Positions 52,872 to 63,179 of a DNA stretch of 64,000 nt are shown piece after piece. A program made the translations under genes and the position numbers. Each line of letters begins with the position of its first letter. Position 1 is the stretch's first letter. The notes beneath the pieces are model-generated. The model saw only the letters and a list, made by a program, of their open reading frames with translations. It had not been told where the DNA came from and did no database searches. Origin of the DNA: Limnoperna fortunei. Taxonomy: Eukaryota; Mollusca; Bivalvia; Mytilida; Modiolidae. Location: positions 6,783,223-6,847,222 of the forward strand of contig OX104122.1 of the NCBI GenBank assembly GCA_944474755.1. Reading direction: 5' to 3'.

Positions 52872-53133
52872 CTTGCGACGTTGTGATGTAAAGTATTCCT
52901 TACGAAATTTATTGGGATCGTCCTTCCCAAACCTGGACATTTTCAGGCTTTCACCGCCGCTTTATTTGATCTTTACTACCAATAAAATTAGTATCAACGC
53001 ACAGTAGAACAACGACTAGTGATACTAGAAATTATCAGCTGTTGGTCATTTGTCATGCGCGAACACATTGCGGAAGAATCTGCCTTACTATTTGAACAAT
53101 CGCGCATCACTGGCCATAGCTCATAAATATTAC
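52872..53133 (-). CDS. Possible first coding exon with both splice sites, unidentified
   Basis: Reading the minus strand, a strong acceptor (TTTGTTTTTCCAG, AG at 53135-53134) is followed by a 262-bp stretch. It contains short upstream ORFs, then ATG at 52940-52938 in GAAAATGTCC context, then 23 codons reading MSRFGKDDPNKFRKEYFTSQ and RRK. It ends at a donor AAG|GTAACA (GT at 52871-52870). The peptide is charged and soluble-looking, like a real N-terminus, and the exon ends in phase 0. Later exons would lie at lower coordinates, beyond or between the minisatellites, and I could not identify them. The family is unknown. A plus-strand frame over the same DNA is also open for 45 codons, which lowers confidence. 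Confidence 0.25.
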
Positions 53134-53982
53134 CTGGAAAAACAAACATCACGAAAGAAACCATACATTTAAGCTGCAATTAATCAGACCTGTCCAGTTA
53201 CTAAGAAGTGTTACAAAATATAAAACGCAACACACAATGAGTGTCAAGAGAGTATCTTATTAGTCTCCTGAAATAAGAAAAACGAACAATGTATACGCTC
53301 GAATTTCGGCGATAAACTATTAAAAATTGGCTACCCATGAAAACATGCTACCGCATTACATATAAAAACATGGATTTCCATTATACTGTTAAACAAAACA
53401 GTTTAAAAAGAAGTAATGTGTGACAATACGAAGCTACATGTTAAAATGGTCATTTTAAAATTAAGTTTAAATATTACATTTACTTTGCATTGCATAAAGT
53501 GACTTTTGTCGTAAAATCATTCCATAAACATGAAGATTTAAAATGGTCATGTTATGATCACTATTGTTTTATATTGACTTCGGATATATTTTTGTCTCTA
53601 ATTATCTTATAATTTAGCAAAGTAGCTCATATTCGTTGATAAAATTAATTACTAATTGAGTTCATTATGATAGGTATACATAAGATTACGTGTATATAGT
53701 TCTCGTACCACCGGCGAGCGGAATGATGCACGCTCTAAATCTTTTTTAGTTGATCAAATTTTGAAATAAAATTTTCGAAAATAAGAAGGTTGAATCAAAG
53801 TTTTTTTGTAGACTATATAAAGAAGGGGATTACAGTTTTATTGGCATTTTTCGAAAAGGAGGGATCAGAATATATGATGTCTAAATTAAAGAATAGTTTC
53901 GGACATCTTATCATTAATAACATAAAATTTGCGGATTGTATTCTTTATATTTGTAATTAATTTGGCAAACAACTTGATCCAC
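53134..53982. other. AT-rich unique island, nothing recognised
   Basis: This is AT-rich DNA with no repeat structure I can see. AATAAAATT and similar words are frequent but expected at this composition. The CCGGCGAGCGGAATGATGC patch near 53712 is the only GC-rich segment. Confidence 0.6.
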
Positions 53983-55628
53983 ATTCCTAGATATCTGTTT
54001 ATTTGTTTATATTTTCTTCGTTATTCCTGGATATCTGTTTATTTGTTTATATTTTCTTCGTTATTCCTGGATATCTGTTTATTTGTTTATATTTTCTTCG
54101 TTATTCCTGGATATCTGTTTATTTGTTTATATTTTCTTCGTTATTCCTGGATATCTGTTTATTTGTTCATATTTTCTTCGTTATTCCTGGATATCTGTTT
54201 ATTTGTTTATATTTTCTTCGTTATTCCTGGATATCTGTTTATTTGTTTATATTTTCTTCGTTATTCCTGGATATCTGTTTATTTGTTTATATTTTCTTCG
54301 TTATTCCTGGATATCTGTTTATTTGTTTATATTTTCTTCGTTATTCCTGGATATCTGTTTATTTGTTTATATTTTCTTCGTTATTCCTGGATATCTGTTT
54401 ATTTGTTTATATTTTCTTCGTTATTCCTGGATATCTGTTTATTTGTTTATATTTTCTTCGTTATTCCTGGATATCTGTTTATTTGTTTATATTTTCTTCG
54501 TTATTCCTGGATATCTGTTTATTTGTTTATATTTTCTTCGTTATTCCTGGATATCTGTTTATTTGTTTATATTTTCTTCGTTATTTCTGGATATCTGTTT
54601 ATTTGTTTATATTTTCTTCGTTATTCCTGGATATCTGTTTATTTGTTTATATTTTCTTCGTTATTCCTGGATATCTGTTTATTTGTTTATATTTTCTTCG
54701 TTATTCCTGGATATCTGTTTATTTGTTTATATTTTCTTCGTTATTCCTGGATATCTGTTTATTTGTTTATATTTTCTTCGTTATTCCTGGATATCTGTTT
54801 ATTTGTTTATATTTTCTTCGTTTTTCCTGGATATCTGTTTATTTGTTTATATTTTCTTCGTTTTTCCTGGATATCTGTTTATTTGTTTATATTTTCTTGG
54901 TTTTTCCTGGATATCTGTTTATTTGTTTATATTTTCTTCGTTATTCCTGGATATCTGTTTATTTGTTTATATTTTCTTCGTTATTCCTGGATATCTGTTT
55001 ATTTGTTTATATTTTCTTCGTTATTCCTGGATATCTGTTTATTTGTTTATATTTTCTTCGTTATTCCTGGATATCTGTTTATTTGTTTATATTTTCTTCG
55101 TTATTCCTGGATATCTGTTTATTTGTTTATATTTTCTTCGTTATTCCTGGATATCTGTTTATTTGTTTATATTTTCTTCGTTATTTCTGGATATCTGTTT
55201 ATTTGTTTATATTTTCTTCGTTATTCCTGGATATCTGTTTATTTGTTTATATTTTCTTCGTTATTCCTGGATATCTGTTTATTTGTTTATATTTTCTTCG
55301 TTATTCCTGGATATCTGTTTATTTGTTTATATTTTCTTCGTTTTTCCTGGATATCTGTTTATTTGTTCATATTTTCTTCGTTTTTCCTGGATATCTGTTT
55401 ATTTGTTCATATTTTCTTCGTTTTTCCTGGATATCTGTTTATTTGTTTATATTTTCTTCGTTATTCCTGGATATCTGTTTATTTGTTTATATTTTCTTCG
55501 TTATTCCTGGATATCTGTTTATTTGTTTATATTTTCTTCGTTATTCCTGGATATCTGTTTATTTGTTCATATTTTCTTCGTTTTTCCTGGATATCTGTTT
55601 ATTTGTTTATATTTTCTTCGTTTTTCCT
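53983..55628. repeat. Minisatellite, 40-bp unit, ~41 copies, nearly uniform
   Basis: The unit is ATTCCTGGATATCTGTTTAT followed by TTGTTTATATTTTCTTCGTT, repeated without a single indel. The only variation is a few recurrent substitutions (TTTTTCC for TTATTCC; TTATTTC at 54584 and 55184; TTGTTCAT; CTTGG once near 54899). The unit has no stop in any plus-strand frame. Since 40 is not a multiple of three, one reading frame cycles through all three, giving three overlapping ORFs of 544-567 codons, rich in hydrophobic residues. These are artefacts of the repeat. Confidence 0.97.
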
Positions 55629-55991
55629 CTGAATTAGTCTTTGATTTATTAACTGTCTTGAATCGTACACACATTCTTCATGTTCTTTGGATGTTGCTAG
55701 TTTCAATGGAATATCGTTAAAATCTGATAGCATTTGTCGAAAAATATCACCTGTTTGAATATTGTAGTTACGTTGTTCTTCCGAATTTAATTGTTCCATA
55801 TACAAAACGCATATTGTCTCTGTTTCTGAATGATATTAGAATCTTCTTTATTAACTATTTTATTTGTTTAAATGCAGCTGTCAACAATTTGTCAGCTGTA
55901 TCGTGACGTCCAATTGTATTGGGAAGGAAGTCTTAGTATACGATAAAAACCTCCTAACTCAAGTATGACAGATTGTAGTCGAACACACCCT
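55629..55991. other. Unique island with a weak minus-strand ORF
   Basis: A minus-strand frame from the ATG at 55799 (MEQLNSEEQRNYNIQTGDIF at its start) looks soluble, but it runs straight into the 40-bp repeat at its 3' end and has no donor I would trust. It could be a degraded exon or chance. Confidence 0.4.
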
Positions 55992-56086
55992 GCCCTCAGT
56001 GGGACTTTAACCCGCAACATCAATCTTGCCTGGCATGTGATCAATAGTAGATAACTATCTACCTTAACCACTCGGACACAGAGGCT
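55992..56086 (-). repeat. tRNA-Ser-like sequence (SINE head or tRNA pseudogene)
   Basis: On the minus strand, GTCCGAGTGGTTAAGG (near 56078-56063) matches the A-box region of a type II (Ser/Leu) tRNA gene almost exactly. About 50 bp further, GCGGGTTAAAGTCCCAC (near 56015-55999) matches a damaged B box (GGTTCGANTCC expected). Between them lies a long, variable-arm-like segment. There is no proper anticodon arm, so this is not a working tRNA. The likely reading is a tRNA-derived SINE remnant. Confidence 0.65.
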
Positions 56087-56121
56087 CAATAACACCCCGA
56101 CCCGGGACCTTCGGTAGGAAA

Positions 56122-56190
56122 ACTCAACGAGACTCGAACCACCAACCTGAGTGTTGACAGACATGTGATTAATGGTAGATGAATAACTAA
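56122..56190 (-). repeat. Second, partial tRNA-like copy
   Basis: On the minus strand this piece reads ATCTACCATTAATCACATGT and then GGTTGGTGGTTCGAGTCTCG. It parallels the neighbouring copy (TATCTACTATTGATCACATG followed by GCGGGTTAAAGTCCC). It has an intact B box (GGTTCGAGTCTC) but its A-box region is unrecognisable. The two copies together look like a tandem dimer. Confidence 0.6.
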
Positions 56191-57274
56191 GAGTGTTAGT
56201 TATTTAGTATCCTGTGTTGGAATTTCCCTCCATTTGCCGAGTTAGAAAAATCATGTCTACGGTATTAGTTATTTATGTTTTCTAGCAATTTTCATTGTTT
56301 AACGAAGGCAAGAAGGATCAAAATATTTTCATTCTATCTGTTGGAGGGGTACTTTATTTAGAACCCTCCAAACGTCAGCGATGAGGAGCTGCACCAACAA
56401 TAAAAATGATGTCCTTAAAGTTTTAGTGAATCAACTAGATTTTAATTACCTTATACGAAATAACATAATTTTACTTTCGGTGATCTTAGTTTTGCAGTTC
56501 TAAATGCAACGGATGCCAAACGTTCATAGGTTATGGTCTACGTTTAGTCACGTGGCGTAATGACAGGACACATTTTTAAAGATATCTTGTACATGTAGTT
56601 CTGTTAGTAATATCCCGTTTAAACTATTTGTCAATTTTTTGTTTTGCTTTTCAAAATCTGTTAGTATATATAAGATAAATGGTTTAATATTTGTATTATA
56701 TACTTTTTTCAGTATGATATCTTATTTAGTTAAAAATTCCTCCCTTGTATGACGGAAGTATTAAAAAGCATTAATTGTGTATTAATTGTTATGAAAAATG
56801 ATTGATGAAAATAAGTTACATGATTAATTTGTCGGAACGATTACATACGAAATACCCTCCTTTTTTAGATCTTTATTGTGCATTTTAGTAAATTCTCGTA
56901 ACTTTGGTATCTGTGATGACATTTTATTTTTAATAACAAATTTTGATATAGGACGGATTCGTGATGTCTATTCATCGATTCGCTATGCAAAGGTGAATAT
57001 ACATTTTTAGGGTTTGATAATTACCGTTATCGGCCGCATATCAAAGTTAGTAAGTCTTACATGAATAAAACAAGCAAACCCCCCGTCTATCAATGAAAAT
57101 GTATTAGCAGCAGACGCAAGATGTTTGTGTAAAACTCGTCCATGAATCAGATCAGAAAACAGGCCAATATTGGATTGCGCTTGTCCGTATGTGCAGCGGC
57201 GAAAAATAAAAATATTTGATTCAATTTAACTTTTAGCCGTTTGCGATTTAACATGACCCGAAAGTAGTTTTGAT
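56191..57274. other. AT-rich unique stretch, no gene seen
   Basis: There are no ORFs or repeats worth reporting. TCACGTGGCGTAATGAC at 56549 contains an E-box (CACGTG). GTACATGTAG lies near 56590. Confidence 0.6.
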
Positions 57275-57417
57275 ACATTTATTGACTTTGATATAGGTTA
57301 ATACCTGGTTTTATCCCCTGAAAAAAATATATGTCCACCGAGCCAACGGCGAGTGTGGATATTATTTTTGAGGGTTGATAAAACCAAGTATTAACCTATA
57401 TAAAAGTCGATGAATGT
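57275..57417. repeat. 143-bp fold-back palindrome (MITE-like)
   Basis: The left arm (57275-57338) and right arm (57355-57417) are inverted copies. The outer ~46 bp differ at about four positions, sharing TATAGGTTAATAC and TGGTTTTATC. Inner parts are A-rich and less well paired. The 16-bp centre is CGAGCCAACGGCGAGT. The arms read outward as ACATTTATTGACTTTG and its partner CATTCATCGACTTTTA. This is typical of a fold-back MITE or solo inverted terminal repeat pair. Confidence 0.85.
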
Positions 57418-57418
57418 T

Positions 57419-57918
57419 TTATTATATGACTATTTTTACTTTTACACTGGAAGTCTTTAATAAAAAAGGATAACAATAAAAATTCATTTTAACATAACAA
57501 CAGTGGCTATCACATTTTAAATTGAAATATTCACATTTTCCAATTAAAATTTATAGTAATATTAGAGCAATTATGAAAAATTGGCAAAAACAGATCCTGT
57601 TTATTGACAGTTGCAGAACTTGTGTGCTGCTCGTCAGCCATTTTGAACCAATGTCCACAAAAAGAATGTTTCAACAGAATGATTTTGATTGGCTAATGTA
57701 TTTAATTCAACCAATCAAATTAATACTTGTTTCTCCATTGTTGAATTCTATATTTAACTACTGAAAAGTGATAAATATTCTATTTTTAGCTACTCAAAAG
57801 TCAAAACTTTTATATCAGTCTATTTTTATCTATTTTGAGGTTAACACACTGTCTGCATAATACTTTTCATGATACCCTGGGTCAATCAAAATTAAGATAA
57901 ATGTTAGTCATATAATAA
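57419..57918. mobile_element. Possible 500-bp non-autonomous element with 14-bp inverted ends
   Basis: TTATTATATGACTA at 57419-57432 is exactly inverted at 57905-57918 (TAGTCATATAATAA). The interior is AT-rich, includes the inner inverted pair TTGATTGG / CCAATCAA near 57686 and 57711, and codes for nothing recognisable. No clear target-site duplication is seen. The left end abuts the 143-bp palindrome, so the two may be parts of one element. Confidence 0.45.
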
Positions 57919-58408
57919 TGTAATTTGGCAAAAAAATGAAGATAACAGTTGTTTTGGCGTGGTGAATTAATAAAGATATTATTTGATATAAACAACAGTA
58001 TATCAGTCTTAGTATTACTAAAAACACCAAATACTAAATTCATTTACCCGTACGATATGCCGTATTGACTACTCAATACGAAATATTGGACTGATTTGTC
58101 AATAGAGGTATAATTTGAAGATTCGTCAGCATCAAGTATGGTGATTAGATGGTCGGAAAATCAGTTTACTGGAGAGGAGTAAGTTTCCTCCAATCTCCAT
58201 TCTGATGATAAGGCAATAACAAACTAAATTAACTGACTAAATAAAATGGGACTTTTTATTTACGCGTCTGCACTTGCGTTAACTTCTGAATCAGACTTAT
58301 TGGTACATCAAGAACTTAATTAGAATTCTAATCACACTTAGATTGTTTTGCTAAAAAAATTGGATAATCAAAGATTTTTTGTTTCTTAAATATTTAAAGA
58401 TAAAAAAT
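57919..58408. other. AT-rich unique stretch
   Basis: Nothing beyond simple AT-rich sequence is visible. Confidence 0.6.
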
Positions 58409-58518
58409 ATGCAACCTCACAAATTAATAGACAATGATGGTAAACAATTCCCATAATCCCACAATGCAACCTCACAAACTAATGGACAATGATGGTAAAC
58501 AATTCCCATAATCCCACA
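58409..58518. repeat. 55-bp direct duplication
   Basis: Two copies of ATGCAACCTCACAAA...CAATTCCCATAATCCCACA start at 58409 and 58464, exactly 55 bp apart, with two substitutions (AAATTAATAG versus AAACTAATGG). Confidence 0.93.
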
Positions 58519-59037
58519 TAAGCATATATAGCTTTTATATTGTCGGCTATTTTATTACTTTACCAATAATTACAATGCATACTTTATTGTTTGTTGTTTT
58601 GAGTCTTTATTTCAATATACAACTTGGTAACGAATTTCCTTTTCCTTTATTTCAAATAAAAAAGAACAGTTGAATACATAGGCATTTCTAAGACCAAATA
58701 AAGGACATGGCTTAACTAGGAATCACACAAAAGGAAACCATACTGTGATACAAAAGATATTATTTGTCAGTAATTTGGCAAATGTATGGATTTTTTGCTA
58801 ACTACGATGGCGATTTTGCAGGGAGCGATTTCGGAAAATGGGTCGATTTTGGGAAAGATGGTGTGGGGCGGGGAGTTTTTGGCAAAAGTGGGGGTGGAGT
58901 TTACAAGGGGGATTTTACAGTTGGCGATTTGAATTGAATTCACGAATATATGTATTGAAATACTTAAATATTCTGTTGTTTTAGTTTTAACATTTTAATA
59001 GAATTTTGTAAAACCTGTTAGATAACATAGTAAGATT
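58519..59037. other. Unique stretch with a G-rich patch
   Basis: Between 58800 and 58930 the plus strand is G-rich, with runs GGGGCGGGG, GGGGG and GGGGG and a recurring GCGATTT word (near 58811, 58826, 58924). The G-runs are separated by ~14-nt loops, so quadruplex potential is weak. No gene is seen. Confidence 0.5.
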
Positions 59038-59395
59038 TTGAAAGTTCATTTGGACCTGACCGGGTGTGTACCTGACCAGTGTGGACCTTACCGAGTACGG
59101 CCTAACCGATGTGGACTGACCGGTGTGTGCCTGATCTGTTTGAACCTGACCGGTGTGAACGGTGAGGACTTGACCGGTGTCGATGTGACCATTGTAGACC
59201 TTGACTGTGTGGACCTGACCAGGTGGGGTCATGAACGGTGTGAACCTGACAGGTGTGGACCTGATCGGTGTGAACCTGACCGGATGTGGACCTGACAGTT
59301 GTGGAACTCACCGGTGTGGACCCGACCGGGTGTGAACCTGACCAGTTTTCTCCTGACCAGGTGTGCACCTGACAGGTGTGGACCTCTTTTGCAGT
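59038..59395. repeat. Short minisatellite, ~15-16-bp unit, ~23 copies, diverged
   Basis: Units resemble GTGTGGACCTGACCG or GTGTGAACCTGACCG. A period close to 15 bp gives pentapeptide-like by-products in several frames (CGPDR or VDLTG on plus, HTGQV on minus). Substitutions and one-base indels break all frames. Confidence 0.9.
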
Positions 59396-60400
59396 TCCAA
59401 TAACTGCTTCGTAAAGGCGTACACATATACAGTAACAGTTCATTTTGGGATTTGCAATATATCGAATCTGTTCATCTTGATATCAAATATAAGGGGGGAG
59501 GCTTAAGAGGGTCCATTAACATTTTATTTTCCCAAAACAGATAACAATGCATTTTAAAGAATGATAACAGATAACAGCAATTTACATGAGAAAAAAGACA
59601 ACAGCGAGTTGAAAAAAGGAAAAAAAAAGGTTAACAGCAGAAGGATGCCTTAAAATTGGTGTTTCCGTAGTAACTGGTGTGTAGTCTAATATATAATCCC
59701 CCCTTAATAAGAAGACTAAATGACATTTAAAAAATGGTGAATAAAATAAATTAACAGATAACAAAGAACAAATCTTCTGTAAAACAGGTAACAACAAACG
59801 GGTTTTTTAATTTTAACTGTAACAGTTAACAACAGTGTAAATCTTGAAAAAAAAAAAACAGATAACAGCTTATGATTGAATAACAGATAACAGTTGCTTT
59901 ATTTAAAAAATAAATAGTTTACAGACGTGTAAAAATGCCCACAAAACACGATAACAGAAAAGATCTTGAGACCCCCCCCCTCCCCGGCCAAAAATTACAG
60001 AACCTTATATAACATGTCATTAGTTGCAAGAACGTAAATACAGAACAAAATGGTTATATTGTGCAGATTTCTTAACCGCTTTCAAAATTTATACCTAAAC
60101 ATTTAAAAAAAATTATAATTGAGTTTAGGAAAATAAAAACTGTGATTGTTATCGCCACATACACGGACGGAAATATGTTTCCGTTTAACAAATCTGACAT
60201 CCTGTTAAATATCAAGTACCATTATGACTAACTATAATACATTTCATATGTTTTACAGCAGATTGATATAAAGCATAACGTTGTATAGCTCGTTCCTGAA
60301 TATTAATATATTATAGACTTACTGATATCTCAGAGAACAGCATCGTCTTTTCTTTATTTTAAGAACATTAAAAACGTACTACCAGCATACAAACCAAGCA
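59396..60400. other. A-rich stretch with clustered GATAACA words
   Basis: Between 59535 and 59960 the word GATAACA or AACAGATAACA recurs about eight times (for example near 59537, 59561, 59568, 59757, 59862, 59887) without a fixed period, mixed with poly-A runs. A poly-C tract (CCCCCCCCC) lies at ~59972 and a GGGGGGG run at ~59492. No gene is recognised; several overlapping ORFs are not credible. Confidence 0.5.
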
Positions 60401-61045
60401 GGGAGTTGTGTATAATCGTCAGCTAAAGCTAGTAAGCAGTGAGTTGAGTATTATCGTCAGCTAAAGATAGTAAGCAGGTATGTTTTTAATATATATAACT
60501 ACAATAATCGACAGCTTACACTAGTTAGTCTACAGTAATCGACGGCTAACACTAGTTAGTCTATAGTAATCGACGGCTAACACTAGTTAGTCTACAGTAA
60601 TCGACGGCTTACACTAGTTGGTCTACAGTAATCGACAGCTTACAATAGTTAGTCTACAGTAATCGACGGTTAACAGTAGTTAGTCTACAGTAATCGACAG
60701 CTTACAATAGTTAGTCTACAGTAATCGACGGGTAACACTTGTTATTCTACAGTAATCGACGGCTTACACTTCTTGGTCTACAGTAATCGACAGCTTACAC
60801 TAGTCGGTCTACAGTAATCCACGGCTAACAGTAGTTAGTCTACAGTAATCGACAGCTTACAGTAGTTAGTCTACAATAATCGACAGCTTACACTACACTG
60901 CACTAGTTAGTCTACAGTAATCGACGGCTAACACTAGTTAGTCTACAGTAATAGACGGCTAACACTGGTTGGTCTGCAGTAATCGACGGCTTTCACTACT
61001 TAGTCTACAGTAATCGATGGCAGTAATCGACGACTAACACTATAG
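60401..61045. repeat. Minisatellite, 31-bp unit, ~17 copies, plus two older relatives
   Basis: Core units from ~60501 read CAGTAATCGACGGCTAACAC followed by TAGTTAGTCTA, with CGACAGCTTAC as the main alternative. One copy carries an insertion (ACTACACTGCACTAG near 60895). Two upstream ~35-bp copies (60403-60478: ATCGTCAGCTAAAGCTAGTAAG and relatives) appear to be decayed ancestors of the unit. Confidence 0.92.
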
Positions 61046-61088
61046 TTAAGATTAATATTTCAAAGTACATGACTAACTACATTTATCA

Positions 61089-61190
61089 CTCGGACACTCA
61101 GGCTCCCACTGTAGTAATTCTTATCTCGGACACTCAGGCTCCCACTGTAGTAATTCTTATCTCGGACACTCAGGCTACCACAGACTATAG
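61089..61190. repeat. 36-bp tandem repeat, ~3 copies
   Basis: CTCGGACACTCAGGCTCCCA units start at 61089, 61125 and 61161. The third is diverged (GCTACCACAGACTATAG). 36 bp is 12 codons, giving a short spurious repeat peptide. Confidence 0.93.
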
Positions 61191-61926
61191 TAATTCTTAT
61201 GTTATGCAGAACAGATGCTTTAAAATTAGACTTGACAAGAAAATAATTGTGTTTGTCTAATTTTCAATAAATCTGTATCTTGTACATTCCGTTTAATGCG
61301 ATCCGTATATATCTAGTATATATTATGCTGAACATTTTCAAGATCTAAGGCGACTTGGCAAGTATGCAGGTGTTTAATTTGTAATAAATTAGTATCTTGT
61401 ATATCTGGATTTATTGCATTTAAATTGTGCTCAAAGAGGAAAATATACACTTTTAAAACCATGTTTATAATCGTGAGCTAACAGCGCACATTTGTGATAA
61501 GGACGGGACCGGAAAAACGCTGAAGTAGAAACACCGGACGCGACGCCTACAATTTTATAAAATATAATTTTGACCGATGTAAGGTTTTTGAGAAATAATA
61601 CATGTAATAGTTCAAAGTTGAAAATTCGAACTTTTTTATTTTTCGACAATGAATGCTTCCAGCGAAATTTTCTTTATTTTCCTTTCAATTATATTTTATA
61701 AACTATACACTATTTTGAAGCTAAATGAAGATATTTTATCAAACACTAACAATTATTTGACCGGGGTGAAGCATTTTTGAGAAAATTTGTTTACTTCCGG
61801 TCAACTATTAAATACCTTCCATATGCATTTTAAATTTGTATTTTAATGTTAACCTGTTCAAAAGTTTTTATGCTTCCGTTGTTTCTAATTCCGCGTTTAA
61901 TGAGACCATACCGACGGGGTAGCCAG
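61191..61926. other. AT-rich unique stretch
   Basis: Two related words, TTTTGACCGATGTAAGG-TTTTTGAG (near 61569) and TTTGACCGGGGTGAAGC-ATTTTTGAG (near 61756), suggest an old duplication. ACTTCCGG (an ETS-type word) lies near 61794. No gene is recognised. Confidence 0.5.
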
Positions 61927-62052
61927 ACAACTCGGCCCGAGGACAACTCGGCCCGGGACAACTCGGGCCGATATTCGAGACAAGTCGACCCGGTTCAGAG
62001 GACAACTCGGACCCCAGTAAGACAAGTCGGCCCAATAGAGGACAACTCGGAC
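61927..62052. repeat. Cluster of seven ACAA[C/G]TCGG words
   Basis: ACAACTCGG or ACAAGTCG occurs at 61927, 61943, 61958, 61980, 62002, 62022 and 62042, spaced 15-22 bp and usually followed by CCC or ACC. The patch is clearly GC-rich against its surroundings. The 74-codon ORF over it (61846-62070) and its minus-strand partner are by-products. Confidence 0.85.
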
Positions 62053-62819
62053 CATCCATCAAATGTCTGAACTTTTTTCATCTGATTTTACAAGTAAATC
62101 TGGAATTTTTTATAAGTAATGTATGTGATGTCTTTTTTATTGGTCAGTGTTTTTTGTTGTCAGGTTCAGCTGTTTCAGTAAATAAAAATAATAAAATTTA
62201 TTTTATACCCTTTATTGAATTTATTACATTAACAGTTAACAGTAACAATTCTATTCAGACGAGATGTTTGACATAGAAAAGTAATAGCACTATAAATACA
62301 AGAGCACAATTACAATAATTACAGCACTATTCTGTCTCTAAACACACGGGCAATATAAATTGCCGCACTTCTTCAGAATCCGACTTGCTGTTATCTTGTT
62401 ACTGGCGTAGTAGGACCACAACTGTGCTATCTTGCCCTTTTGTGTCATGAAAGTATCATCACGCTGTACCACGGTGGCGAATGGCAGAAGAACACTATTT
62501 GCAGTTGACTGACATTTTCCAAAGCCGCTCCTAAATTACTTCTCATTTAAAATAACACAAGCTCAATTGCAGTCATTAAAATTTTTTGATCTACGGTAAT
62601 GACATGTTATACTAATAAGCTAATCAATTTCTAATAATTAAATTGTTGCTTACTAAATTTGATTTGATTTGATTAATGTCCTTAAGACTTAATTAATTTT
62701 AATTATATTAATGAATTATTTACCAATTCAAAAAGTATCCAATTATCCTCGTATAATTCTATTCATGCTGTAATTTATTTAAATAAAGTGCTTTGATTGG
62801 ATTGGATAAAAACACTTTA
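62053..62819. other. AT-rich unique stretch
   Basis: No coding or repeat feature is convincing. ACATTAACAGTTAACAGTAACA near 62226 is a local simple repeat. Confidence 0.55.
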
Positions 62820-63179
62820 ATGGCGTCTTCTCAGATAATTTATATATCGATATTTCCTCTGAGCGGACTATTTTCAGTATCCAATGTAAACAAGATGGCG
62901 TCCTCCTATCGTATCCAGTGAGAGGGGACAATGTTTTCTCTGCCCCAATGATTTTCAATTAAATCGATCGAGATTTCAAATAAAATATAATTGAAGTTAG
63001 TGTTTCATTTTGTTTTTATCCTATCAATGTTTTACAGAACGGCGATTCCCTTGGTACTATGTTTTGCATATCCCTACGCTTTCCGGCCTAGGCACGTTTT
63101 GAGGTCTAGATGGGTTTCTGCAAATGTTTTTGCTGTTTTAAAAATCGCAACGATTATTTCGCAGAATTATAAGGATTAA
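62820..63179 (+). CDS. Tentative two-exon small ORF, unidentified
   Basis: ATG at 62820 (ATGGCGTCTTCTCAG) opens a frame with a second in-frame ATG at 62895 inside CAAGATGGCGTCC, which matches the YY1-type word seen near many animal start sites. Unspliced, the frame stops at 62919. A donor-like CCA|GTGAGA lies at 62918 and a good acceptor (TATCAATGTTTTACAG) ends at 63037. Joining 62917 to 63038 keeps the frame open to TAA at 63177-63179, adding TAIPLVLCFAYPYAFRPR and onward. The predicted product would be short (about 55-80 residues) with one hydrophobic stretch. The 3' end lies inside the MITE-like palindrome at 63172, so the ORF's end may be recent or accidental. The family is unknown. Confidence 0.15.

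Noticed and set aside
53929..55720. Three overlapping plus-strand ORFs of 544-567 codons
   Set aside because: They are by-products of a stop-free 40-bp unit read in all three frames.
55892..56164. 90-codon minus-strand ORF
   Set aside because: It overlies the tRNA-like dimer and is better explained by that.
58859..58907. G-quadruplex
   Set aside because: Loops between G-runs are about 14 nt, so stable folding is doubtful.
59038..59295. Pentapeptide-repeat-like protein (VDLTG / CGPDR)
   Set aside because: The pattern comes from a 15-bp DNA repeat. Frames break at one-base indels, and it is seen on both strands.
61846..62070. 74-codon ORF and its 64-codon antisense partner
   Set aside because: Both translate the ACAACTCGG repeat cluster, and neither has support beyond being open.
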